Translations under genes and position numbers: made by a program
The notes under the pieces: model-generated
The model's database searches: none
What the model was told of the DNA's origin: nothing
Seen by the model: only the letters and a program-made list of their open reading frames with translations
Shown here: positions 5,616-10,675 of the stretch, one piece after another
How the letters are laid out: every line of letters starts with the position of its first letter
How positions within the stretch are numbered: the first letter of the stretch is position 1
NCBI GenBank assembly: GCA_026770585.1
Contig: MU646933.1
Location: forward strand, 240,565-251,430
From: Baffinella frigidus
Taxonomy: Eukaryota > Cryptophyceae > Cryptomonadales > Baffinellaceae
Direction of reading: 5' to 3'
DNA: 10,866 bases

Positions 5616-5743
5616 CCACGGAGGTTTCTTGGGGGGGGTATTCAAAAGTCAATTTTCAAGAGAAAAGGTATTCAAAAGTGAATTTTCAACAGAGAACGGC
5701 TCCAAGAACGACCCTGGAATACCTCCCGAAGGACCCTGCGTGG
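5616..5743 (+). mobile_element. CCACGCAG terminal-inverted-repeat element, copy A
   Basis: It starts CCACGGAGG, then a G run and GTATTC. It ends GAATACCTCCCGAAGG and CCCTGCGTGG, so the ends are inverted repeats of about 28 bp with gaps. Inside, GTATTCAAAAGTCAATTTTC and GTATTCAAAAGTGAATTTTC form two tandem units of about 33 bp. The sequence AACGGCTCCAAG and CGACCCTGGAATACC is shared with copy B. Its right end lies five bases from the edge of the exon duplicate. It has no coding capacity. Confidence 0.7.
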
Positions 5744-5833
5744 GCAGGCACTTTTCAAGTGGACGAACCTGGTCGCCGCGCAGCATGGAGGAGAAGAGGG
5801 TGGCGAGCTCCTCGTCCTTGCGCTTCCTCTCCA

Positions 5834-5991
5834 CCACGCAGTGCCCTTCGGGGGGGTATTCCAGGGTCGCCCTTTGAGCCATTGGGCCACCCTTGGAGCC
5901 GTTTTCTTCCCGGACCTAAAGAATTTACTTCTGAATACCGTTCCCCTCAAAAAATTGACTTTAGAATACCCCCCCCTCCAGCCCTGCGTGG
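5834..5991 (-). mobile_element. CCACGCAG terminal-inverted-repeat element, copy B
   Basis: The ends are CCACGCAGTGCCC and GGGCTGGAGGG read from either side, each followed inward by a G run and GTATTC. Read in reverse it is collinear with copy A, including AACGGCTCCAAG and CGACCCTGGAATACC. It interrupts the exon duplicate inside CTCTCCACCAC. Flanks are CCA on both sides, so a 3-4 base target duplication is likely, but the C/A-rich context leaves its length open. Confidence 0.75.
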
Positions 5992-6047
5992 CCACCCCCG
6001 CCCGCCGCTCGTCGCGCCCCGCCGCCTCCTCCAGGTGCGCGATCCCG

Positions 6048-6163
6048 ATTACTGATTACTGATTACTGAATTTATTAAAGATGGTTCGCCGTTATTGCCT
6101 AACCCGTGCCATTACCAGACTATGATCGGTCCATTTTATACCCCGCTCAGTCTGTCTCCGAGG
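6048..6163. mobile_element. SINE-like insertion with (GATTACT)n end
   Basis: This is an approximately 116-bp insert absent from the intact exon copy. It begins with three tandem ATTACTG units and TTTATTAAAG. It has no inverted ends, and is bracketed by GATCCCG and GATTCCCG, a plausible imperfect target duplication. A short tandem tail and a variable-length target repeat fit a SINE read in reverse, but clear pol III A and B boxes were not found. It may instead be filler DNA from another locus. Confidence 0.45.
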
Positions 6164-6173
6164 GATTCCCGTA

Positions 6174-6290
6174 CAGGGGTACCTCGCTCATAAGAAACCA
6201 ACCCCCCCTAGGACCGTACAGTAGTCTTATGCCTAGGGCCCTATGGTGATCCTAGGGGGGTGGGCGTTTCTTATGAGCGAGGTACCCCTG
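6174..6290 (+). mobile_element. 117-bp foldback family, copy E4 (insertion site readable)
   Basis: This is exactly 117 bp, CAGGGG to CCCCTG, core ATGCCTAGGGCCCTA. It sits in the exon duplicate: left flank ATTCCCGTA, right flank TACTCTTCCAGC. The intact copy, read in reverse, has ATCCCGTACTCCTCCAGC with one TA. This shows directly that the element inserts at TA and duplicates it. Confidence 0.95.
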
Positions 6291-6375
6291 TACTCTTCCA
6301 GCACCTCGTCCCGGCCCGCCTGCAGGTCCTTGAGACCACTGTTTCCACCTTTCGGACAAGAGAGATGCACCTGTA

Positions 6376-6492
6376 CAGGGGTACCTCGCTCATAAGAAAC
6401 CGCCTCCCCATAGGACCCTATGCAGGACCATGCCTAGGGCCCTATGGTGGTCCTAAGGGGGGGGGCAGTTTCTTATGAGCGAGGTACCCCTG
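6376..6492 (+). mobile_element. 117-bp foldback family, copy E5
   Basis: This is exactly 117 bp with TA at 6374-6375 and 6493-6494, arms with C and G runs, and core CATGCCTAGGGCCCTATGG. Frames through it read G-T-S-L-I-R-N on entry and M-S-E-V-P-L or Y-E-R-G-T-P-V on exit; these are element translations and not genes. Confidence 0.92.
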
Positions 6493-6540
6493 TAATCAAG
6501 AAAGATACACATGAGGCGGGCGTTTTCAGAACTCCCGCGT

Positions 6541-6561
6541 CTTATGAGCGAGGCACCCCTG
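6541..6561 (+). mobile_element. Solo right end of the 117-bp foldback family
   Basis: CTTATGAGCGAGGCACCCCTG matches the right terminus with one change. No left arm precedes it. It lies seven bases before copy E6. Confidence 0.65.
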
Positions 6562-6567
6562 TGGTTA

Positions 6568-6696
6568 CAGGGGTACCTCGCTCATCAGAAAACGTCCCCC
6601 CCCCCCCCACCCCAAGGACCATCACAGGGCCCTAGGCATAGGCCTACTGTACACGGTCCTGGGGGGGGGCACTTTCTTATGAGCGAGGTACCCCTG
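6568..6696 (-). mobile_element. 117-bp foldback family, copy E6 (129 bp)
   Basis: The left end is CAGGGGTACCTCGCTCATC after TA (6566-6567); the right end is GAGCGAGGTACCCCTG followed by GG. The core CCCTAGGCATAGGCCTACTGTA is in the same orientation as E2, opposite to the others. The extra length is mostly in the C run and around the core. Confidence 0.85.
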
Positions 6697-6757
6697 GGGG
6701 TCGACGGAATTACGTGAACCCTTATGATGATGAGAGGCACATCGTAGGTGTCCTCTA

Positions 6758-6837
6758 CAGGGGTCGGTCGAAACTATCGACACACACTACTGTAGCGTCC
6801 TGGTAAGAGGCGCTTTCTTGCGAGCGAGGTACCCCTG
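6758..6837 (+). mobile_element. 117-bp foldback family, shortened diverged copy E7
   Basis: It begins CAGGGGTCGGTCG after TA and ends GCGAGCGAGGTACCCCTG before TA, 80 bp in all. The left arm and core are replaced or heavily decayed. TA on both sides suggests it moved or decayed in place as a unit. Confidence 0.6.
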
Positions 6838-7309
6838 TAAGGCTGTTGTGCGTGTCCTGAACTTCGAATATCCCTTGTACGGGAGTCTCGAGCGTTCATC
6901 ACTCTGCACAGCTGTCGTCCTCGTCTGCGCGCTAGGCCAGGCTAGCACCTCCTCCTTAAATGTACAAGTAGGTTCGTGGGTATGAAGGTGAAGGTGTAGG
7001 CATGCGGGTGTGAAGGTGCGCACACGGGCAAGCAATCGTTTGCCCGTTCCCCGTCCGGCTGACCCCCCCCCCCCCTCTCCCACCCGCAGAACACAGCCCG
7101 CTGGTCATGCACGTGCCCCTCCTCCTCCCCGCTGCCAACCTGCACTGCGCCCATGGCCACCACGACGGTTCGTAGCCCGTTCCCACACCTGTGAGGAAAA
7201 GCGCGGCAGCAGAGACAATGACAGGATAGAAAGACACTGTGAGTTGGGAGTTCGAGATGCACTGAAACAGCGCACTTCGCTCTCGAGGGTTTCGACAGCA
7301 GACGAAAAG
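6838..7309. other. 3' flank of the eS31 gene; no separate gene seen
   Basis: The stretch includes a GAAGGTG-rich patch (6980-7015), a hairpin ACGGGCAA/TTGCCCGT near 7024-7047, and a C run near 7064-7075. Long frames on both strands here are extensions or shadows of eS31. A possible acceptor (CTTTTCCTCACAG) is visible on the minus strand near 7187-7199. No polyadenylation signal was recognised. Confidence 0.5.
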
Positions 7310-7328
7310 GTAGACGCGGGGCGTCTAC
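7310..7328. other. Perfect hairpin spanning the eS31 stop codon
   Basis: GTAGACGC and GCGTCTAC form 8-bp arms around a three-base loop. The stop codon (7325-7327) lies in one arm. In the mRNA the stem would begin in the last lysine codon. It may be chance or may act in 3' end formation. Confidence 0.6.
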
Positions 7329-7864
7329 TTCTTCTTCTTGCCACCCTTGGCGGGACCACCCTTGACATCGACGGCGGCAGCGACCACTTCCTTCTTCTTG
7401 TCGAGGGCCGGGTCGCGGCCGGGGTTCTCGAGCATGTAGGTGAGGTGGCACTTGCCGCAGTAGTGGCGGTTGAAATGCATAGCCATGAAGGTGCCAGCGC
7501 CGCACTCGGCCGGGCACTCCTTCCTGAGGCGGGTCACCTTGCCCGAGGACTGGTCCACGCGGTAGTACTTGAGGACCGCGAGCTTAACCTTCTTGTGCTT
7601 GCTCTTGATCTTCTTGGGCTTGGTGTAGGTCTTCTTCTTCCTCTTCTTGCCACCGCCGAGCACGTCCACGTCGAGGTTGAGCACCTGCGCCGAAAGCTCC
7701 TCGAGCAGCTCGTCATCCTCGAGGATGTGGCCGTTGCACGAGAGGCGCTGCGACTCCGCCGCGACGCACCCACGCGCCTCGAGAGAGACCTTGAGGCCAC
7801 CGACGGTGCCCTCCTGCTCCGCGGCGAGCGTCGCGCCCGTGAGCGTCCTCACAAAGATCTGCAT
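7325..7864 (-). CDS. RPS27A: Ubiquitin-like / ribosomal protein eS31 (S27a) fusion
   Basis: This 179-residue intronless gene encodes a ubiquitin-like domain fused to small-subunit ribosomal protein eS31. In the family the ubiquitin part is cleaved off and eS31 joins the 40S beak. Residues 1-72 start [10 protein letters not shown], keep S-Q-R-L and I-L-E-D-D, and end L-G-G-G. Residues 73-100 are the basic stretch [14 protein letters not shown] zinc finger uses Cys117, Cys121, Cys136 and Cys139, with H-Y-C-G-K-C intact; the first spacing is three residues where the usual eS31 has four. The tail is lysine-rich. The Met at 7862-7864 begins the canonical MQIF; an in-frame extension upstream (12 codons) is unlikely to be used. 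The ubiquitin part is very divergent: Lys25 is its only lysine, the Lys48, Lys63 and Ile44 equivalents are changed, and it is about four residues short. Confidence 0.97.
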   Translation of the reverse strand: MQIFVRTLTGATLAAEQEGTVGGLKVSLEARGCVAAESQRLSCNGHILEDDELLEELSAQVLNLDVDVLGGGKKRKKKTYTKPKKIKSKHKKVKLAVLKYYRVDQSSGKVTRLRKECPAECGAGTFMAMHFNRHYCGKCHLTYMLENPGRDPALDKKKEVVAAAVDVKGGPAKGGKKKK

Positions 7865-8218
7865 CCTTGCTAAGCTAAGGGGAACAAGCTGGGGTCTCAC
7901 GAGCTCGAGCTCGGCTTTTTATCCCCGCCCGGGGGGTTGGCCTATTTCATTTTGGCCACTTTTCACGGCTAAAGTCAAGAAGTTGGAGCCCTTTCCAAGG
8001 TTTTAAAACGAGCCTGTTTGTAAAGTGCTAAAAGTCCTCGGGCCGTTCGTTTCGTCTCCCGAGGTCGACCGGTCGGGGAGGGTCTTGCCTCCCTCCTTCC
8101 GTCTGTCCTCTCCCCCGGTGCCGTGGCGCTCAGCAGGCCGGCGCGCGCCTGGCTGGAGCCTCTGGCGGAGAGAAAACTGAGAGATAGATAGATATCTGAG
8201 ACATTGCCGAGAAGGCCA
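7865..8218. promoter_or_regulatory. Shared divergent promoter interval
   Basis: About 350 bp separate the start codons of eS31 (minus) and the unrecognised gene (plus). On the eS31 side a TATA-like ATAAAAAG lies at 7915-7922, roughly 55 bases before the start codon, with a CT-rich leader (CCCCTTAGCTTAGC) between. On the plus side there is an AGATAGATAGATA microsatellite (8181-8195) in the presumed leader. The arrangement implies co-expression of the second gene with a ribosomal gene; this is inference. Confidence 0.6.
7915..7923 (-). promoter_or_regulatory. TATA-like box for eS31
   Basis: The minus strand reads GATAAAAAG in a GC-rich setting, at a distance from the start codon that leaves room for a short leader. 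It is the only AT-rich block close to the gene. No initiator was identified. Confidence 0.5.
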
Positions 8219-9700
8219 ATGCCGCCCGCCGGCGGGGCGCTGGGCGGGACGCGGGAGGGCAGGACGATGCGCGGTCTGAAGGACCTGCAGGCGGGCCGGG
8301 ACGAGGTGCTGGAGGAGTACGGGATTGCGCACCTGGAGGAGGCGGCGGGGCGCGACGAGCGGCGGGCGCGGGTGGTGGAGAGGAAGCGCAAGGACGAGGA
8401 GCTCGCCACCCTCTTCTCCTCCATGCTGCGCGGCGACCAGGTTCGTCCACTTGAAAAGTGACAAGCAGCATGATGCGAACGAAACCATCTTGAACCGTGC
8501 GCCTCACAACCTCATTCACTCAACGGGAAGCCGCGATTCCAACGCCTAAGCCCTCCGGCGCCTCAATCCTCGACCCACCGCCGTCGGGGATTGCGGGGGG
8601 GGTTCAACTCCTAGCTTCATCTCGGTCTATTTGGTCTCAGCAATTTGGCAAGATTTTACTCTTTCCCGCTCCAAAGTTGACGACTTTGTACGGTAAACCC
8701 AGAACGTCAACTTGCGAGTAGTCAGCCAATCCAACTGAGGCAGATCTACAACTCGCGCGTTCGAAATGGTTCAGCCGTTCCAACAAATGCCGGGCCGTGC
8801 AGAGAATTGGGGTCTGGATTTGGACCCATCGCTGGAATTTGACGACCCTCAGCTATTCCTCACACCACTCTCAAGATACCATCGTTGGTTCGGTGGTACG
8901 AATCCGTCTCTGAAAAAGAGACGGATGGCATACTGGCCAGACCGAATCAGACTGAGGGAGAGAAAGGACCCCCCCTCTCTCCAATCGTGGATCTTCTTCT
9001 CCTTGTTCTTTATAACTCTCAAACCTGGAGATGAGTGATCCTAAAGCCTCCAAATTCCTTCCAGCCCTCCTGCGTAGCACTGAAGCAGTCTCGTACGCAG
9101 AGTAATTACTTACGAATGAGGGATCCATAAGTCAACCGCCAGCTGAACCCACCCCTTTGTCCGCAGCTCGACCCGAAAGCCGCCGGCGGAAACCCTACAC
9201 CTCAACCCTCAACCCCGAACTCTGATCCCTACACCCCAACCCCAAACGAGGAACACTGAACAAGTGGCGTACGCAGTTGGACCCCAAAGCCGCGGGCGTC
9301 CTCTCAATCGACGGCCTCTACCCCGTGTAGCCTCTACCCCCCCAGACGCCTCCGAATTCCTTCTAGCCCTTCTGCGTGGTAATGTAACAGTCTCGTATGC
9401 AGAGTAATGACTTACTAATAAGGGATCCATATGTTATGGATAACGTAGGGTTTGTCCATAACCAACCCTACACCCGACAGGTTATGGAACCACTAGCTGA
9501 ACCCACCCCTTTGTACGCAGCTGGACCCCAAAGCAGCCGGCGTCCTCTCAGTCGACGGGCTCCATCCCGTGAAGCCTCGACCCTCTGAAAAGCCACCCGC
9601 GTGGAAGCCTCCGGATGAGACACCCGCGCAGCGGAAGGCGCGCGAGATCATCGAGAGGGCACGCCGGAAGGTCTGCCGCACTCGGACTGCCACCTTCTAG
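8219..9700 (+). CDS. Unrecognised two-exon gene, basic helical protein
   Basis: Exon 1 is 8219-8440 (donor CAG/GT at 8441); the best last exon is 9521-9700 (acceptor TTTGTACGCAG, stop TAG 9698-9700). Both junctions are phase 0, giving 133 residues. Exon 1 encodes L-K-D-L-Q-A-G-R-D-E-V-L-E-E-Y-G-I and a charged helix, R-V-V-E-R-K-R-K-D-E-E-L-A-T-L-F-S-S-M-L-R-G-D-Q. Exon 2 encodes L-D-P-K-A-A-G-V-L-S-V-D-G-L, a proline-rich linker with W-K-P-P-D-E-T-P, and a basic helix, A-R-E-I-I-E-R-A-R-R-K. A second ATG at 8267 is an alternative start. There are no membrane segments and no known domain. Support comes from the near-identical exon 1 duplicate at 5749-6340 and repeated copies of exon 2. The donor is not a strong consensus, and intron 1 (1,080 bp) could hide further exons. 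Confidence 0.6.
8614..8718 (-). repeat. R100 unit with conserved hairpin, inverted copy in intron 1
   Basis: Read on the minus strand it matches the tandem units downstream of the gene: AAGTTGACG, CTGGGTT, GTACAAAG, CGTCAACTT, AGCGGGAAA and AATAGACCGAGA follow in the same order. The stem AAGTTGACG/CGTCAACTT (8674-8682, 8705-8713) is 9 bp and perfect. It is the only copy in this orientation and the only one upstream of the last exon. Confidence 0.7.
8766..9038 (+). CDS. Open frame inside intron 1, unrecognised
   Basis: This is a 90-codon frame from ATG to TGA, with L-D-L-D-P-S-L-E-F-D-D-P-Q-L-F-L and a hydrophobic end, W-I-F-F-S-L-F-F-I-T-L. It contains a 10-bp hairpin (8902-8926). It lies inside the intron predicted for the 8.2-kb gene and no family is recognised. 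It could be a retained or skipped exon or a chance frame; the overlapping minus frame (8871-9128) weakens it. Confidence 0.2.
   Translation: MVQPFQQMPGRAENWGLDLDPSLEFDDPQLFLTPLSRYHRWFGGTNPSLKKRRMAYWPDRIRLRERKDPPSLQSWIFFSLFFITLKPGDE
8902..8926. other. Perfect 10-bp hairpin with GAAAA loop
   Basis: The arms ATCCGTCTCT and AGAGACGGAT enclose GAAAA. Directly upstream, TACCATCG/CGGTGGTA (8876-8899) forms a second stem with one wobble pair, so two hairpins sit side by side. They lie inside the intron 1 frame. Confidence 0.6.
9039..9520 (+). repeat. Tandem duplications of intron end plus last-exon start
   Basis: Bases 9039-9190 and 9346-9540 are diverged copies of one segment: CCTCCAAATTCCTTC, TCTCGTACGCAGAGTAAT, AGGGATCCATA, AGCTGAACCCACCCCTTTGT, then an acceptor and L-D-P-K-A-A-G. 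Copy 1 of the exon start (9167) is cut after A-A-G by telomere-like DNA. Copy 2 (9277-9330, acceptor GTACGCAG) reads L-D-P-K-A-A-G-V-L-S-I-D-G-L-Y-P-V and then TAG. Copy 3 is the full exon at 9521. The second segment also holds a 45-50 base insert with overlapping stems (TTATGGA/TCCATAA, GTAGGGTT/AACCCTAC) near 9432-9487. Confidence 0.75.
9277..9330 (+). CDS. Possible alternative last exon, short form
   Basis: This is a 17-codon open stretch after an AG acceptor, in the same phase as the main last exon and differing from it mainly by V to I and H to Y. Joined to exon 1 it would give a 91-residue protein lacking the proline-rich linker and the basic helix. Conservation of the frame and acceptor supports use, but no RNA evidence is available. 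It may simply be a decaying duplicate. Confidence 0.35.
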   Translation: MDPKAAGVLSIDGLYPV

Positions 9701-9724
9701 CCCTGCCTCACTCGGGTTGACTCT

Positions 9725-9801
9725 CAGACTATTCGAAGGTTGACACGTGCTGGGTTGCGGTACGGATGTGGCAACTTCGCAGCGGGAACGGGCGGGGGAT
9801 T
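9725..9801 (+). repeat. R100 unit 1, interrupted by hairpin element
   Basis: GACTATTCGAAGG begins the unit. TTGACACGTGCTGGGTTGCG, GGTACGGATGTGGCAACTT and GCAGCGGGAACGGGCGGGGG follow. The unit continues after the 161-bp insertion at 9967-9993 (ACCGGATTGGTGAGACTGG, ATAGACCG). The stem (9736-9742 with 9772-9777) has one bulge or mismatch. Confidence 0.75.
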
Positions 9802-9962
9802 TCATCCGGCCAGGTATTTAATTTAAATGCTCGGCGGAGTTCCCCATGCAACGAAAATTACTACACACGCGACAAAAGCGTCGTGTCCAAAAGATCATGT
9901 GTAGTAATTTTCGTATATTCGGGGAACTCCCGAGCATTTGATTTGAATACCTGACCGGATTA
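9802..9962. mobile_element. 161-bp hairpin element with GATT target duplication
   Basis: The arms begin TCATCCGG and, from the other side, TAATCCGG. They pair for about 60 bases through AGGTATT, AAATGCTCGG, AGTTCCCC and GAAAATTACTACACA. The flanks are GATT (9798-9801) and GATT (9963-9966). The next tandem unit has GGGCGGGGGATTACCTG uninterrupted at 10125-10140, so the insertion boundaries are read directly. The core motif is shared with the hairpin at 963-1099. No coding capacity. Confidence 0.85.
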
Positions 9963-9989
9963 GATTACCGGATTGGTGAGACTGGATAG

Positions 9990-10050
9990 ACCGCGAAGCG
10001 CAGCGGAAGGCGCGCGAGATCATTGAGCGGGCCCGCCGGAAGGTCGAGCC
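9990..10050 (+). pseudogene. Last-exon fragment, copy U2 (frameshifted)
   Basis: GCGCAGCGGAAGGCGCGCG and GAGATCATTGAGCGGGC match the exon part coding A-Q-R-K-A-R-E-I-I-E-R-A-R-R-K-V, but the upstream exon part is missing and the join to ACCGCGAAG is out of frame. After the match it runs into R100 unit 2. Confidence 0.65.
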
Positions 10051-10058
10051 TTGCTTCA

Positions 10059-10158
10059 CGGACTATTCGAAAGTTGACACATGCTGGGTTGTGGTACAAA
10101 TTCGTCAACTTTGCAGCGGAAACGGGCGGGGGATTACCTGATTGGTGAGACTGAATAG
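10059..10158 (+). repeat. R100 unit 2, complete
   Basis: This is the best reference unit. It runs from GGACTATTCG through the 9-bp perfect stem AAAGTTGAC/GTCAACTTT (10070-10078, 10104-10112), GCAGCGGAAACGGGCGGGGG, the empty GATT site and TTGGTGAGACTGAATAG. It is about 100 bp and leads into exon copy U3. Confidence 0.75.
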
Positions 10159-10296
10159 ACCGAGAAGCCTGCGGCGTGGAAGCCACCGGATGAGACGCCC
10201 GCGCAGCGCAGGGCTCGGGTGATCGTTGAGCGGGCCCGCCGGAAGGTCTCGCACCGCCTCACTGTTTCTGTCGTTGACGGACTATTCGTAAGTTGA
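10159..10296 (+). CDS. Possible alternative last exon U3
   Basis: After GAATAG the sequence is open in phase 0 for 45 codons: T-E-K-P-A-A-W-K-P-P-D-E-T-P-A-Q-R-R-A-R, then V-I-V-E-R-A-R-R-K-V and a new tail ending F-V-S with TGA at 10294-10296. It keeps the linker and the basic helix of the 9521 exon with conservative changes (K to R, I to V), but lacks the L-D-P-K start. It may be spliced as an alternative end or be a young duplicate that has not yet decayed. The acceptor has a weak pyrimidine tract. Confidence 0.35.
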   Translation, partial: TEKPAAWKPPDETPAQRRARVIVERARRKVSHRLTVSVVDGLFVS

Positions 10297-10331
10297 CACG
10301 TGCTGGGTTGCGGTACGGATTTGGCAACTTA
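10279..10331 (+). repeat. R100 unit 3, truncated
   Basis: GGACTATTCG is followed by TAAGTTG (10289-10295), TGCTGGGTTGCGGTACGG and CAACTTA (10325-10331). The outer pair is T-A here and A-T in units 2 and 4, so both sides changed together. The unit is cut by a CTCCCCGGGGAG palindrome at 10333-10344. Confidence 0.7.
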
Positions 10332-10339
10332 TCTCCCCG

Positions 10340-10583
10340 GGGAGCCCTCCGGGGAGACACCCGCGCAGCGCAAGGCACGCCAGACCACCGCTGCCGAGCG
10401 AGAAGGGAACGGTCCATCTAAACGTAATCCATAGGCCCTATCGTAGAGACATAGGGGGTTCCTACGGAAAACCAAGTTCGATTTTCGACCTTGGCTTTTG
10501 ATTTCGTGGCAAACTCGCTCGACAGGTGTGAGAGGGCTCGCCGGAAGGTCTGCCTCTGCCGCACTCGGACTCCCACCTTCTAG
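10340..10583 (+). pseudogene. Last-exon fragments U4, split by an insert
   Basis: Bases 10354-10380 code E-T-P-A-Q-R-K-A-R and 10533-10583 code A-R-R-K-V-C-L-C-R-T-R-T-P-T-F then TAG, both matching the 9521 exon. Between them are about 150 bases of foreign sequence with a hairpin, CCAAGTTCGA/TCGACCTTGG (about 10473-10495, one mismatch). The frame is not continuous. Confidence 0.6.
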
Positions 10584-10604
10584 CTCTGCCTCACTCGGGT
10601 TCAC

Positions 10605-10670
10605 GGACTTTTCGAAAGTTGACACGTGCTGGTTTGCGGTATAGATTTGGCAACTTTGCAGTGGGGAAGA
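10605..10670 (+). repeat. R100 unit 4
   Basis: GGACTTTTCG is followed by AAAGTTG (10615-10621), TGCTGGTTTGCGG and CAACTTT (10651-10657), then GCAGTGGGGAAGAGGG. It passes directly into the telomere-like GGGGGTTAGGGGTTAGGG. Confidence 0.7.
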
Positions 10671-10675
10671 GGGTT

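Larger units (their letters stand above)
5749..6340 (-). pseudogene. Broken duplicate of exon 1 of the plus-strand gene at 8.2 kb
   Basis: Three blocks on the minus strand match 8271-8458 in order: 5749-5837 (identical as read by eye, including about 18 bases of intron past the splice site), 5993-6047 and 6164-6173 plus 6293-6340 (a few mismatches). Overall identity is about 97 per cent by eye. Between the blocks lie three insertions: 5834-5991, 6048-6163 and 6174-6290. Because intron bases are included, this is a DNA duplication and not a retrocopy. The reading frame is destroyed. Homology stops close to the second ATG (8267) of the parent exon. Confidence 0.85.

Noticed and set aside
6260-6717. 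Several overlapping frames containing Y-E-R-G-T-P-V or M-S-E-V-P-L
   Set aside because: They are translations of the ends of the 117-bp foldback element and break at element boundaries.
2690-6837. CRISPR-like array because of repeated near-identical ends
   Set aside because: The repeats are inverted pairs of single 117-bp elements with TA flanks at irregular distances. There are no uniform spacers and the setting is eukaryotic.
7010-7873. A 287-codon plus-strand open frame, the longest in the window
   Set aside because: It is antisense to the eS31 gene and exists because GC-rich codons on the opposite strand avoid stops. The eS31 identification is secure.
8003-8519. Three overlapping minus-strand frames upstream of eS31
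   Set aside because: They are antisense to exon 1 and its leader; the duplicate at 5749-6340 and the splice donor support the plus-strand reading.
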